Of a DNA stretch of 64,000 nucleotides, positions 34,596-44,534 are shown one piece after another. Origin of the DNA: Chryseobacterium sp. LAM-KRS1 (GTDB lineage Bacteria > Bacteroidota > Bacteroidia > Flavobacteriales > Weeksellaceae); the NCBI RefSeq assembly GCF_013184525.1, contig NZ_JAAOIZ010000003.1:372001-436000 (forward strand), given 5' to 3'. The notes beneath the pieces were generated by a model. The model had not been told where the DNA came from. It did no database searches and saw nothing but the letters and a program-made list of their open reading frames with translations. Position numbers and translations under genes: made by a program. Position 1 is the stretch's first letter. Each line of letters opens with the position of its first letter.

Positions 34596-35435
34596 TTAAT
34601 CTTTCAGAATTTTCTGTGATACCGGTTGATTATTGACGATACCTGTAACAATATAATTTCCTTTTTGTAGCTCAGAAATATCCAAAGTCTGATTTTTACT
34701 GACCTTAGCTGTTTTTATAACCTGTCCATACATATTAAATATCTTGATATCCTTCACTTTTGTTCCGAAAACAATACCTTCATTTTTGATGAATGTATTT
34801 TTTATAAAACTAAATTTCTCACTACCGGCATCAAGAACAGATAAAGTAGTGGATGCTGTTCCGGATATGGTTACATTATCCACCCTGGCGGCTCCACTTG
34901 TACTATAATTTGATGAGGCACCCACCGCAGTATAAGTACTGCTGTTCGCAGGATCAAACACGGATACAATCCTTACCGCAAATTGTGTTTTATTATTAGC
35001 TCCAGCCGGAATAGAATTATTCATGCTGACCCAATTAGAGGATGATGTAGGTCCGATTTCAATTACATTCCCTACATCAAACCATTCTGTACCATTGGTT
35101 GTGTATTGCATTTGAAAATATTTTGAGCTCGTATTGGAGCCCGCAATATTAAGAGATACGGAGATTGCCGAATATCCTGAAGTATCTACTTCAAATTTAA
35201 AACCCGCGGTACCCGATGCAGACCCTTGTCCAGGAAACCCATTCACACTCCATGCTCTGCCCGGAGACCCTGAGGCAAATGTTGGATTATTACTTACTCC
35301 GAAAACACTTGCTGTTCCCGAACCTGTGGTGGCAGCATTTGTATTTCCATCAAAATTCCATTGAGTAATAACAGATTGTGCGGACATAACTGTTGTGGTT
35401 GCCAAAGCAACAAATAGAGAATAAATCTTTTTCAT
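34596..35435 (-). CDS. T9SS cargo protein (B)
   Basis: A 279-aa protein with a signal peptide (KIYSLFVALATTTVMSAQ) and a beta-sandwich domain (VITQWNFDGNTNAATTG, FQMQYTTNGTEWFDVG, RVDNVTISGT) like those found in Bacteroidota secreted nucleases and 'choice-of-anchor' proteins. The C-terminal T9SS domain (IKIFNMYGQVIKTAKV ... SQKILKD) is over 70% identical to that of gene A, indicating recent duplication or exchange. No catalytic motif is seen. Secreted, role unknown. Confidence 0.8.
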   Translation of the reverse strand: MKKIYSLFVALATTTVMSAQSVITQWNFDGNTNAATTGSGTASVFGVSNNPTFASGSPGRAWSVNGFPGQGSASGTAGFKFEVDTSGYSAISVSLNIAGSNTSSKYFQMQYTTNGTEWFDVGNVIEIGPTSSSNWVSMNNSIPAGANNKTQFAVRIVSVFDPANSSTYTAVGASSNYSTSGAARVDNVTISGTASTTLSVLDAGSEKFSFIKNTFIKNEGIVFGTKVKDIKIFNMYGQVIKTAKVSKNQTLDISELQKGNYIVTGIVNNQPVSQKILKD

Positions 35436-35569
35436 CTTTGTATTTTTTATAATTTTCTATTTTAAAAATAAGAGTATTCTCTGACGAAAAACAATAAATA
35501 TGGCGATTTTTTGTTAATAAAGCTAAACTGGCTACCTTTAACATTTTTTAAGTATTTTTACCAATTATT

Positions 35570-38500
35570 TTGGAAAATTTGCGGAATTTTATTCTTGTAT
35601 TCTTGTTTCTTTTCATGGGCACATTGGTAACAAATGCTCAGATTTTCTCATGGAAGAACCCCAATATTCCCGAAGACACCATAAAAAAGGATAGTATTTT
35701 AGCAGCAAGGCTTGAACAGGATATTTTTTCAAAGGACACACTGGATTTCGTAAGGACAAGAAACAGAATAATTGTAGATGAGGCCGTACTTGCCAAAAAT
35801 GACAAAAAAAGGTTCTTAGGCGAGCTCAACTCAAAAGGTTCCATCATCCGGGGAATTACCTTCGGAAACAATCAGGGACAATCTGTACAAAGTTCAATGG
35901 ACCTTCAGATATCGGGAAGACTTTCTAAAGACGTTACCATCCTTGCGAGTATTTCTGATCACAACCTTCCCATCCAGGCCGATGGCTATACTCAAACACT
36001 CGAAGAGTTCGATAAAATTTACATGCAGCTGAACATTAAGGATAAGTCCATCCTTAGAGCGGGACATCTGGATTTGGTGGAAGCTAAGAATTATTTTGCA
36101 AAATACCAGCGACGTAGCATGGGACTTGAGTTCCAGACGGAATTTGGGAATGAAAACAAAACATTTGTAGATGTTTCAATGGGTGTGGCCCGAAGTGAGT
36201 TTCACAGGGTACGTTTTCAAGGGGTTGAAGGTAACCAGGGCCCTTATCGTTTAACGGGAAAAAATGGAGAGCAGTTCATTACTCTGATTTCAGGATCTGA
36301 ACAGGTATTTATTGACGGAATATTAATGAAGCGTGGTGAAAACCAGGACTACATCATAAATTACAACACCGGTGAAGTTACTTTCACCAGTTTCCGACCA
36401 ATTTTCCAACAGAACTTTATTACTATTTCTTACAATTACACCAACAGAAACTATTCCAGATATCTTTTCACAGGAAAAGTGGAACACCGTAGAGAGAAAA
36501 TGAAGGTAGGCTTAAGCTGGTTCATGGAAAACGATAATAAAAATGCACCGCTTGCGCTGAATTTATCTAAAGAGGATGAGCAAATTCTGGCCAATGCCGG
36601 AAATGATCCTAATCTGATGTATGCCCCGTCAGGAGTCATTACAGAATATGATGTTAATAAGATCCTGTATCGATTGGTTCAGAATTCAGGAGTCAGCCAT
36701 TATGAATTTTCCACTAATTCTGCCGAAACACTTTACCAGGTATCATTTACTTATTTTGGCCCTAATCTGGGAGATTATAAATTATCCCAGACCACAAATA
36801 ACGGTCGTGTTTTTGAATATACAGGACCAAATTCAGGAGATTACAGAGCAGTAAGAAAACTTCCTTCACCCCAGAAATCACAGGTGTTTTCTGTTAATTC
36901 AGAGTTTTTACTTAAAGAGGGTAAAATTGGCGCTGATATATCTTTGAGCAACTACGATGTCAATTTATTTTCTTCGAAGGATTCAGATCAGAATATAGGC
37001 TATGCAGGCCGGATTTACGGGAATAAAACTTTCACTAAAAATAACTGGAAAGGAACACCAAGTTTTGAGTATCAATATATAGATAAGCAATTTCACATTC
37101 TTGATAGAATTAATGATGTAGAATTCTCCAGAGATTTCAACTTAGCTCAGGAATTCAGCCAGAAAACGCAGAACCGATTCATATTCAGCTTCCTTAACAA
37201 GTGGAATAACAAATCAACTTTAAATTATCGCCTTAACTATCTGGATGAACAAAACTCATACAAAGGTTTTAAAAATGATCTTGATTTTGGCTGGATTAAA
37301 GGAAAGTTTTTCACAAAGGGAAATCTGTCTTACTTAAGTACCAATGCTATTCTCCAGGACACGAAGTTCATACGAGGGGGAGCTTCTACAGAATATACCG
37401 GAAAAAAAGGAAGCTGGGCCTTTGGTGGAAGTATGGAACATAACGAAAAAAAATACAATGATTCTCAGCTGATGGATGTCACCAGTTTCAGCTGGAAAGA
37501 GCTTTTTCTTCAAAAGAAGATTGGTGACAGTACAAGAACAAAATTGCTTGCGAAAGTATATATGAGGGATAATGATTCAGTTCGTGACAACAGGCTGCAG
37601 AATATGAATAATATCCTGGGAATCATGGCGGAAAGTCAACTGATCAAAAATGAAAAAACAACCTTGAATGTGCTAGTACATTACAGGAAGTTTTTCTATC
37701 AGATTCAGGATATGCAAACAAGTCGAAACAATGATTTTGTTGTTGGGAACATTCTTTATAATCAGCAGCTTTTCAGAAATGGTATGCGTTTACAGGCATT
37801 CTATGAACTCGGAAACGGACAGGAAGCACAAAGAGAGTTCCAATATATCAAAGTAACCGATGGACAAGGAGTTTACAAATGGACGGATTACAATGGGGAT
37901 GGCATCCAGCAGCTCGATGAATTTGAGATTGCCGAATATTCCGATCTAGCCAAGTACATCCGGGTATACACCAATTCTGTCCGGTATATCCCATCCAACA
38001 AGAATAAATTACAGCTGGCGTTGTTTGTTAACCCGGCCATTGTCCTTAATTCTGAAAATGCATTTTTAAAACGGTGGAATTTTAATATTTCCTTGAATTC
38101 TCAAAACTCTTTTTATAAAAAAGATAAGGTCCTGGTCATCAACCCGTTCGAGAAAAATAGCGACCAGATTCTAAAAAATCAAAATATCCTGGCTTCCGTA
38201 CAGTTTAACCCTACGGAAAAATCGGGTTGGAATGGAAATTACCGGTTCATCTCGAATGATAATCTCATCAATGCCAATTTCAGTAATGAAGAACGGGAGC
38301 AGACCTCCCACTTCCTGAATTTAGGATATTGGTTCAATAAAGAATTCAGGGTCGATTGGGAAAATTCCGTTCATGATATTAAAAATTCTTCACAATTATT
38401 TGCGACCAGGGATTACAGACTGAATAACTTTGAAACCAAGCCAAAAGCTACCTATAAATTTACAGATGCCATACAGGCAGAGCTTTCCTCCGCCTTCCGC

Positions 38501-38812
38501 CAGAAACAGAGAATAGACGGAGAGGAGTTACTAAAAGCTTTTGACGTTACAGGAACCATACAATGGGAGCGAAAAAAAACCTCTATCAGAGGAAATTTCT
38601 CATTCATCAACAACAACTTTACCGGAAACAACTTCAGTATTGTAGGAAATCAGATGCTGGACGGCCTTAAGCCTGGAAAAAATCAGGTTTGGAGTGTCTT
38701 TATTCAGCAGGCAATCAACTCATTCTTACAGCTGAACCTGAATTATGAAGGACGTAATTCCGGAGACCGTACCATACATATTGGTAGCATGCAGGTAAAA
38801 GCAAGCTTTTAA
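35570..38812 (+). CDS. large outer-membrane beta-barrel protein with EF-hand-like loop
   Basis: A 1080-aa protein from a TTG start right before a signal peptide (FILVFLFLFMGTLVTNAQ). The N-terminal part contains GSIIRGITFGNNQGQSVQS and SASISDHNLPIQADG-like motifs found in long Bacteroidota barrels, with faint resemblance to parts of the gliding/T9SS protein SprA. Most of the rest alternates aromatic and polar residues (TFDYRLNYL-type strands), typical of a barrel. At about residues 772-783, DYNGDGIQQLDE is a perfect EF-hand calcium loop. No plug or TonB box is visible. The substrate is unknown. Confidence 0.65.
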   Translation: MENLRNFILVFLFLFMGTLVTNAQIFSWKNPNIPEDTIKKDSILAARLEQDIFSKDTLDFVRTRNRIIVDEAVLAKNDKKRFLGELNSKGSIIRGITFGNNQGQSVQSSMDLQISGRLSKDVTILASISDHNLPIQADGYTQTLEEFDKIYMQLNIKDKSILRAGHLDLVEAKNYFAKYQRRSMGLEFQTEFGNENKTFVDVSMGVARSEFHRVRFQGVEGNQGPYRLTGKNGEQFITLISGSEQVFIDGILMKRGENQDYIINYNTGEVTFTSFRPIFQQNFITISYNYTNRNYSRYLFTGKVEHRREKMKVGLSWFMENDNKNAPLALNLSKEDEQILANAGNDPNLMYAPSGVITEYDVNKILYRLVQNSGVSHYEFSTNSAETLYQVSFTYFGPNLGDYKLSQTTNNGRVFEYTGPNSGDYRAVRKLPSPQKSQVFSVNSEFLLKEGKIGADISLSNYDVNLFSSKDSDQNIGYAGRIYGNKTFTKNNWKGTPSFEYQYIDKQFHILDRINDVEFSRDFNLAQEFSQKTQNRFIFSFLNKWNNKSTLNYRLNYLDEQNSYKGFKNDLDFGWIKGKFFTKGNLSYLSTNAILQDTKFIRGGASTEYTGKKGSWAFGGSMEHNEKKYNDSQLMDVTSFSWKELFLQKKIGDSTRTKLLAKVYMRDNDSVRDNRLQNMNNILGIMAESQLIKNEKTTLNVLVHYRKFFYQIQDMQTSRNNDFVVGNILYNQQLFRNGMRLQAFYELGNGQEAQREFQYIKVTDGQGVYKWTDYNGDGIQQLDEFEIAEYSDLAKYIRVYTNSVRYIPSNKNKLQLALFVNPAIVLNSENAFLKRWNFNISLNSQNSFYKKDKVLVINPFEKNSDQILKNQNILASVQFNPTEKSGWNGNYRFISNDNLINANFSNEEREQTSHFLNLGYWFNKEFRVDWENSVHDIKNSSQLFATRDYRLNNFETKPKATYKFTDAIQAELSSAFRQKQRIDGEELLKAFDVTGTIQWERKKTSIRGNFSFINNNFTGNNFSIVGNQMLDGLKPGKNQVWSVFIQQAINSFLQLNLNYEGRNSGDRTIHIGSMQVKASF

Positions 38813-38940
38813 AAATTTAAGTCTCAGGCTTAATTCTTTTTGTTCCTATCTTAAGACGCTTATTGTATCCAATTGGGGTTCTCAAACTCATCATTCACAC
38901 CAATAGATAATATCAGTCTTTATGAAAGTTTAGAATTTCG

Positions 38941-38948
38941 TAAATTTG
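38941..38948 (+). promoter_or_regulatory. -7 box abutting dusB
   Basis: TAAATTTG ends 4 nt before the ATG at 38953, as at aroC, so the mRNA is probably leaderless. Confidence 0.5.
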
Positions 38949-38952
38949 CACC

Positions 38953-39948
38953 ATGATAAAAATAGGCAACATAGAACTGCCGGAATTTCCGCTTTTACTG
39001 GCTCCTATGGAGGACGTGAGTGATCCACCATTCAGACGTTTGTGCAAAATGCATGGAGCTGATATGATGTACTCGGAATTTATTTCTTCCGAGGGCTTAA
39101 TTCGTGATGCAATAAAGAGCCGTAAAAAACTGGATATTTTCGATTATGAGAGACCAGTCGGAATACAGATTTTTGGAGGAGATGAGGAGGCTATGGCCAT
39201 GTCAGCAAGAATTGTGGAAACAGTAAATCCTGATTTGGTAGATATCAATTTCGGATGCCCTGTTAAAAAAGTAGTTTGCAAAGGAGCAGGAGCTGGAGTA
39301 CTAAAAGATATAGACCTGATGGTTCGTCTTACAAAAGCTGTTGTAAGCTCTACGCACCTGCCTGTAACTGTAAAGACCCGTTTAGGATGGGACAGTACTT
39401 CTATTAATATTGATGAAGTAGCAGAACGTTTACAGGAAACAGGTATTAAAGCTTTAACTATACACGCAAGAACCAGAGCTCAGATGTATAAAGGGGAAGC
39501 TGATTGGGAACATATTTCAAGAATAAAACAAAATCCTAATATTGAAATTCCTATTTTCGGAAACGGTGATATTGACTCTCCGGAAAAAGCATTGGAATAC
39601 AAACAAAAATACGCTTGTGACGGTGTAATGATTGGCCGTGCCGCTATAGGATATCCATGGATTTTTAATGAAATCAAACATTTCTTTAAAACCGGAGAAC
39701 ATCTTCCTGAACCCACTATTTCAGATAGGCTACTGGCGGTTCGTCAGCATGCGGAATGGAGTGCGGAATGGAAAGGTGAAAGATTAGGCCTGATAGAAAT
39801 GAGACAGCATTACAGCAACTATTTCCGTGGTGTTCCTCATTTCAAAGAATTCAGAAAAAAATTCCTTGAAGTATTCACTCTTGCTGAGATGGATTCTCTG
39901 ATCAAAGAAACCCAACATTTTTACGAAGAATATCAGGAAAAAGTATAA
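38953..39948 (+). CDS. dusB: tRNA-dihydrouridine synthase
   Basis: A 331-aa TIM-barrel flavoenzyme. LLAPMEDVSDPPFR opens the barrel, NFGCPVKKVVCKGAGAGVL (near residue 100-118) holds the catalytic Cys, and the segment KTRLGWD plus GVMIGRAAIGYPWIF complete the DusB signature. It reduces uridine in tRNA D-loops with NADPH and FMN. It is monocistronic, with a terminator downstream. Confidence 0.92.
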   Translation: MIKIGNIELPEFPLLLAPMEDVSDPPFRRLCKMHGADMMYSEFISSEGLIRDAIKSRKKLDIFDYERPVGIQIFGGDEEAMAMSARIVETVNPDLVDINFGCPVKKVVCKGAGAGVLKDIDLMVRLTKAVVSSTHLPVTVKTRLGWDSTSINIDEVAERLQETGIKALTIHARTRAQMYKGEADWEHISRIKQNPNIEIPIFGNGDIDSPEKALEYKQKYACDGVMIGRAAIGYPWIFNEIKHFFKTGEHLPEPTISDRLLAVRQHAEWSAEWKGERLGLIEMRQHYSNYFRGVPHFKEFRKKFLEVFTLAEMDSLIKETQHFYEEYQEKV

Positions 39949-39955
39949 AATAAAA

Positions 39956-39981
39956 AACCATCAGATGCTGATGGTTTTTTT
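39956..39981. terminator. bidirectional terminator between dusB and deoC
   Basis: AACCATCA pairs with TGATGGTT around GATGC, with seven T downstream and A-runs upstream. Confidence 0.85.
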
Positions 39982-40002
39982 ATTGTTACAATTGAATTAT
40001 TT

Positions 40003-40746
40003 TTAGTAAGCTTCAGACGCTGATTGATTTTTGATTAAAGATAAAGCTGAAGAAGTTCCTATTCTCTTTACTCCCATCCCGATCATTTTCTCCGCATCTT
40101 CAGGAGTTCTTACTCCACCAGCTGCTTTTACCGGAAGTCTGCCGGCATTATCAAGCATTATTCTGATACCTTCGAAGGTTGCGCCATTTGGCTTTCCATC
40201 TGTAGTTTCATAAAAACCTGTAGAAGACTTTACAAAAATGGAAGATAAATCCTGTTCAGAAAAGTTTTCTGCTGCCCATTCTGAGATATGTTTAGTAAGG
40301 TCTGCAATTTGTTCATTGGTTAAAGCGGCAATTTCAATAATCCATTTGGCTACTTTATGATGTTGTACACACAATGCAGTACATTGTATAAATTCTTTTT
40401 TTACTAAATCTACATCTCCATTGAGATAAGCATTATAATTAATCACAAAATCCAGTTCGTCCGCTCCGTCATTAATTGCCTTTGTTGCTTCTGCCATCTT
40501 TTCTTCCACAGAATACGTTCCTTCGTGGAAACCAATCACAGTACCTACAACAACATTTGAATTCTTTTCCAGAATATATTTTTTGATCGCGGATACATAA
40601 TCCGGACGGATCATCACTGCAAAAATACCATTATCAATAGCTTCCTGCGTAAGATCTATATCTTTCTGTAAAGTTTCATTTTCTGATATCCCCGACTGTG
40701 CAGGAGTTTTCAGGTATGTTGAATCCAAATATTGGGCAATATTCAT
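40003..40746 (-). CDS. deoC: deoxyribose-phosphate aldolase
   Basis: A 247-aa TIM-barrel class I aldolase. FVKSSTGFYETTDGKPNGAT (near 168-187) holds the Schiff-base Lys, and VKAAGGVRTPEDA (near 205) is the second conserved motif. ADELDFVINY carries the catalytic Asp. It splits deoxyribose-5-phosphate to glyceraldehyde-3-phosphate and acetaldehyde in nucleoside catabolism. It lies 6 nt after the Lrp-type regulator in the same transcript. Confidence 0.95.
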   Translation of the reverse strand: MNIAQYLDSTYLKTPAQSGISENETLQKDIDLTQEAIDNGIFAVMIRPDYVSAIKKYILEKNSNVVVGTVIGFHEGTYSVEEKMAEATKAINDGADELDFVINYNAYLNGDVDLVKKEFIQCTALCVQHHKVAKWIIEIAALTNEQIADLTKHISEWAAENFSEQDLSSIFVKSSTGFYETTDGKPNGATFEGIRIMLDNAGRLPVKAAGGVRTPEDAEKMIGMGVKRIGTSSALSLIKNQSASEAY

Positions 40747-40752
40747 AACTTA

Positions 40753-41223
40753 TTATACTTTCAGTTGTCTGCTTATTCCCTGTTCCAGAGATATAAATGT
40801 TTCGGTTCTTGTTACACCTTTTAACTTTTGAAGTTTACTAAGGATCTGCATCAAGTGGTCGTTGTCTTTACAAAGAACTTTAAGGAAAATGGTATAATTT
40901 CCTGTAGTGTAGTGAGCCTCTACTACTTCATTAACTTCTTTTAAAGACTTTACTACATCCGGATAATGGCTCGGCTGATCCAAAAAGATTCCGATATAAG
41001 AAATAACTTTATATCCTATTTTTTTAGGATTTAAAAATGAAATAGAATTCTCAATAACCCCCGCGTGCTCAAGCTTTTTGATTCTTTGATGCACTGCAGT
41101 TGTCGAAATCCCTACATGTTTTGAGATATGAGCTAAAGAAGTTTTAGCATTATCCATCAGCATGTAGATAATTTCTTTGTCGATTGAGTCTAAATGATAG
41201 CTAGCATTTGTTGAATTTTTCAT
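40753..41223 (-). CDS. Lrp/AsnC family transcriptional regulator
   Basis: A 156-aa protein with an N-terminal winged HTH (IDKEIIYMLMDNAKTSLAHISKHVGISTTAVHQRIKKLEHAGVI, about 13-56) and a C-terminal RAM ligand-binding domain (about 75-150). The size and layout are standard for Lrp/AsnC. It probably senses an amino acid. It shares a transcript with deoC and the EEP nuclease. The effector and targets are unknown. Confidence 0.92.
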   Translation of the reverse strand: MKNSTNASYHLDSIDKEIIYMLMDNAKTSLAHISKHVGISTTAVHQRIKKLEHAGVIENSISFLNPKKIGYKVISYIGIFLDQPSHYPDVVKSLKEVNEVVEAHYTTGNYTIFLKVLCKDNDHLMQILSKLQKLKGVTRTETFISLEQGISRQLKV

Positions 41224-41252
41224 CTTGTAATTTTTTTTTATTTATGTTTTTT

Positions 41253-42191
41253 TTATTCTTTAAATTTTACAAAAACCGGAAAATGATCACTATATCCACC
41301 TAAATATCGCGTACCTGCATATGTTCTGAAAGGTCGTCCGGAAAACTGTTTATTCCGGCTGCTTATCTTTTCAGATTTAAATATTTGGGCACCTTGAAAT
41401 GATAATCCTATATTGTCCTGATCATAAAAAAATGACTTCGACAATATAATCTGATCAAACAATAAGCCAGATTTATAATGAAAAGTAGAAAAATTTCCTG
41501 TAGAAAACAATTCATTAAACGGATTTTCTAATATTTTATTATGATTATCATCATAAAGGATATTAGTTAAATTTTCATCATCCGGATTTTCATTAAAATC
41601 GCCGCACAAAACAACATGCTCATTGCTGCTATTCACAATATTTAAAATTCTGTTACGAATTTCTTCCAATATAAAGTCTCTCTTAGGCTTATTAACATCT
41701 TTTTCTCTCTTTGAGGGAAGGTGAGCAATAAAGACATTAATAATCTCTCCTTTATATTTCAATTTTGAATAGAGTACATCTCTAGTTGTATCGTAATATT
41801 CTGTGTTTTTATTTTTAATTTCAAAAAAGAATGTAATAGCCTCCGAGTCTATCACTTCTATTTTGCTTTTATCATATAGCATGGCTACATCTACCTTCCT
41901 TTCATCCATGGAGTTATAATGCACAATTCCAAATTCTGAATGAAAAGGATCCATCTTTACAAGATCTTCCAATACTTTCCTTCCGGAAACCTCGGACAGA
42001 CCGATAATGAATGGTAAGACTCCATTTTCTTCTTTGATCAATTGAAATACATTCGCAATCTTGAAAAGCTTATTATTATATTTCCGTTCATCCCAATTCC
42101 TCAAACCCGATTTCGTCGGATCTAATTTATGAATTGGTTTTATGTCCGGTAAAAATAAATTTTCTACATTATAAAAAGTAAAAAGCTCCAT
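41253..42191 (-). CDS. endonuclease/exonuclease/phosphatase (EEP) family protein
   Basis: A 312-aa protein starting at ATG 42191; an in-frame GTG at 42197 is less likely. EEP catalytic motifs are FYNVENLF (N-terminus), IGLSEVSG (metal-binding Glu near 70), LCGDFNENPDDENL (near 198) and GGYSDHFPVFVKF at the C-terminus (catalytic Asp-His). No signal peptide is visible, so it is probably intracellular. The substrate (nucleic acid or phospho-ester) cannot be told from the sequence. It is the first gene of the EEP-Lrp-deoC transcript. Confidence 0.82.
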   Translation of the reverse strand: MELFTFYNVENLFLPDIKPIHKLDPTKSGLRNWDERKYNNKLFKIANVFQLIKEENGVLPFIIGLSEVSGRKVLEDLVKMDPFHSEFGIVHYNSMDERKVDVAMLYDKSKIEVIDSEAITFFFEIKNKNTEYYDTTRDVLYSKLKYKGEIINVFIAHLPSKREKDVNKPKRDFILEEIRNRILNIVNSSNEHVVLCGDFNENPDDENLTNILYDDNHNKILENPFNELFSTGNFSTFHYKSGLLFDQIILSKSFFYDQDNIGLSFQGAQIFKSEKISSRNKQFSGRPFRTYAGTRYLGGYSDHFPVFVKFKE

Positions 42192-42538
42192 CAACACATA
42201 TTTCTATTCAATCAATAGTTTTAATTTTGAAATTACGAATTTATCCCGGGTTAAATTACGAAATATTCGTTTTGATTTTGTCTTAAAAAGAAATTTTTTT
42301 CAAACAGTTTAATCAAATCAATATAATATATTAAAACTTTTAACAAATTCGTTTTAAAATCGCACAAAACAAAATCAAAACAGCAAATAATACTTAATAT
42401 TAATTAAAAACAACTATAAAAAACATAATAGTTGTTATTTTATTATTCTGCTTTCTATAGCAATTATTATTCCATTTTTATATGAAATTGCAAAAAAAGA
42501 AAAAAAACAGGACGAAATTTAAAAATATGATCAATAAA
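42192..42538. other. AT-rich intergenic region before trmD end
   Basis: It holds the minus-strand terminator of ndh-trmD at 42404-42436 and the promoter of the EEP gene; no gene is seen. Confidence 0.55.
42404..42436 (-). terminator. terminator of the ndh-trmD transcript
   Basis: On the minus strand AACAACTA (42436-42429) pairs with TAGTTGTT (42416-42409) and is followed by TTTAATT. Confidence 0.6.
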
Positions 42539-43210
42539 TTATAGCAAGTCAGGACGTTTCTGTTTTGTTATTCTAACGGCCTCTTCATGTCTCCATTCTT
42601 CTATTTGCTTAAAATTCCCGCTTAACAAAACCTTGGGAACCTCCAATCCTTTATAATTTTCCGGTCTTGTATAAATCGGAGGTGAAAGAAGATCATCCTG
42701 AAAGCTATCCGTTAAAGCACTCTGCTCATCGTTAAGCACTCCCGGAATCAGCCTGATGATAGAGTCTGCCAAGACACACGCTGCAAGTTCTCCGCCGGTT
42801 AGAACATAATCTCCGATTGAAATCTCTTTGGTAACATGCAGATCTCTTACCCTTTGATCGATTCCTTTATAATGTCCGCAAATAAAAATCAGGTTATTTT
42901 TTATAGAAAGGGAGTTTGCAATTTTCTGATTAAGGGTAACCCCATCAGGGGTAAGATAGATCACCTCATCATAACTTCTCTCTGACTTAAGTTGGGAGAT
43001 ACATTTATCCAATGGCTCAACCATCATTACCATACCGGCTCCTCCTCCATAAGGCTCATCATCGATTTGCCTGTGTTTGTTTATTGCCCATTCTCTCAGA
43101 TGGTGAAAATGTACTTCTACTAACCCTTTTTCCATTGCTCTTCTCAAAATAGAAGTCTGAAATGGACTTTCCATCAACTCAGGAAGTACGCTTATAATAT
43201 CAATTCTCAT
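42539..43210 (-). CDS. trmD: tRNA (guanine-N1)-methyltransferase
   Basis: A 223-aa SPOUT methyltransferase. [15 protein letters not shown] (near 53-67), [13 protein letters not shown] (near 112-124) and [28 protein letters not shown] (near 134-161, the trefoil knot with SAM site) are diagnostic. It makes m1G37 in tRNA. Its ATG overlaps the TGA of the upstream NADH dehydrogenase gene (ATGA), so the two are translationally coupled. The usual rpsP-rimM-trmD-rplS grouping is absent. Confidence 0.96.
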   Translation of the reverse strand: MRIDIISVLPELMESPFQTSILRRAMEKGLVEVHFHHLREWAINKHRQIDDEPYGGGAGMVMMVEPLDKCISQLKSERSYDEVIYLTPDGVTLNQKIANSLSIKNNLIFICGHYKGIDQRVRDLHVTKEISIGDYVLTGGELAACVLADSIIRLIPGVLNDEQSALTDSFQDDLLSPPIYTRPENYKGLEVPKVLLSGNFKQIEEWRHEEAVRITKQKRPDLL

Positions 43211-44469
43211 TGTAATGTTCCATTTTTCTTAGTAGGTGAGATAATGAGCCTCAGGGACGAATCTTTATTAAAATAGCTCCACATCCAATTGAAAAATACC
43301 GCCAGCTTATTTCTTACACTTAAAATAAGCATTAAGTGTAAAAACATCCAGAAATACCATGCCAGGAACCCCTGAAATTTAATAAATGGCAAATCTACTA
43401 CTGCCCGATGTTTTCCAATGGTTGCCAAAGAACCCTTATCTTTATACTCGTATTCTTTCCACTCACTTTCATTGCTTTTCAAAAGATTCCTGCCCAGATT
43501 TTTTGCCTGATTTATCGCTACATTCGCAACCTGAGGGTGACCATGCGGATATTTAGGCGTTTCCATATAAGCAATATCTCCGATCGCAAAAATGTTATCG
43601 TATCCTTTAACTCTGTTATATCGATCTACTATATATCTGTTTCTGATTAATTTTTCTTCAGGAAATCCTTCTACTACATTTCCTGTAACACCTGCAGCCC
43701 AGATCACATTGTTCGAAGGGATTTCTTTTCCACTTTTCATCATTACCTTATCTCCGTTATATTCGGTAACAACTTCTCCACTTAGAAAAGTTACCCCCAG
43801 GTCCTTAAGGTATTTTTCAGATTTATTCTGAGCTTCGTCACTCATTACGGCAAGTGGTTTTTCCGTCGAACTGACCAGAATAATTTTAAGCTGGTCAAAA
43901 TTCATGTAAGGATAATCCCTCGGCAGGATTTCTTTTTTCATTTCGGCAAAGGCTCCAGCCAGTTCTACACCAGTGGGACCACTACCTACAATAACGATGT
44001 TCCAGTTTCCATCGTCACTTCTGCTTTTCTCAAGAATTAGTTTCTCAAAAGTCATTAAGACATGATTTCTAATACTAATCGCTTCCTGAGTATTTTTCAT
44101 TCCAAAAGCTTTACCCTCCAGATCTTTATTCCCAAAGAAATTAGTCTTACAGCCTGTTGCGATAATTAATTTATCATAACGAAACTCTGCTTCATCGGTA
44201 ATCACTTTATTCTGAGAAGGATCAATCTCTTTAACATCAGTCAAACGAAACTGAATATTTCTGGATCTCTGGAAAATTTTCCTGAACGGAAAGGAAATAT
44301 TGGAAGGTTCAATCCTTCCACACGCTACCTGATAAAAAAGCGGCTGAAACATATGATGGTTTACCCTGTCGAGAACAATTACTTTTTTATTTTTATTGTT
44401 CAGTGTTTTCGCAAGTTGTAGCCCCGCAAAACCTCCTCCGATGATGATGATCTTTTCGCGTGTTTCCAT
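43207..44469 (-). CDS. type II NADH dehydrogenase-like FAD oxidoreductase
   Basis: A 420-aa protein from ATG 44469, chosen because the -7 box ends 7 nt upstream. [17 protein letters not shown] (residues 7-23) binds [23 protein letters not shown] (near 160) binds NAD(P)H, and [22 protein letters not shown] (near 280) is the second FAD motif. The C-terminus has hydrophobic segments ([14 protein letters not shown]) for membrane attachment. It probably passes electrons from NADH to menaquinone without pumping. It is co-transcribed with trmD. Confidence 0.9.
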   Translation of the reverse strand: METREKIIIIGGGFAGLQLAKTLNNKNKKVIVLDRVNHHMFQPLFYQVACGRIEPSNISFPFRKIFQRSRNIQFRLTDVKEIDPSQNKVITDEAEFRYDKLIIATGCKTNFFGNKDLEGKAFGMKNTQEAISIRNHVLMTFEKLILEKSRSDDGNWNIVIVGSGPTGVELAGAFAEMKKEILPRDYPYMNFDQLKIILVSSTEKPLAVMSDEAQNKSEKYLKDLGVTFLSGEVVTEYNGDKVMMKSGKEIPSNNVIWAAGVTGNVVEGFPEEKLIRNRYIVDRYNRVKGYDNIFAIGDIAYMETPKYPHGHPQVANVAINQAKNLGRNLLKSNESEWKEYEYKDKGSLATIGKHRAVVDLPFIKFQGFLAWYFWMFLHLMLILSVRNKLAVFFNWMWSYFNKDSSLRLIISPTKKNGTLQ

Positions 44470-44475
44470 AGTATA

Positions 44476-44483
44476 CAAATTTA
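44476..44483 (-). promoter_or_regulatory. -7 box abutting the NADH dehydrogenase gene
   Basis: The minus strand reads TAAATTTG, 6 nt before the ATG at 44469, so the transcript has almost no leader. Confidence 0.5.
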
Positions 44484-44534
44484 CAGATTTTATTTAGCAT
44501 TTTACTTGTTAAAAAGTTAGTTTTGCAAAACTTT

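Noticed and set aside
43408..43831. Two plus-strand ORFs (80 and 79 aa) opposite the NADH dehydrogenase gene
   Set aside because: They are antisense shadows of a clearly conserved gene.
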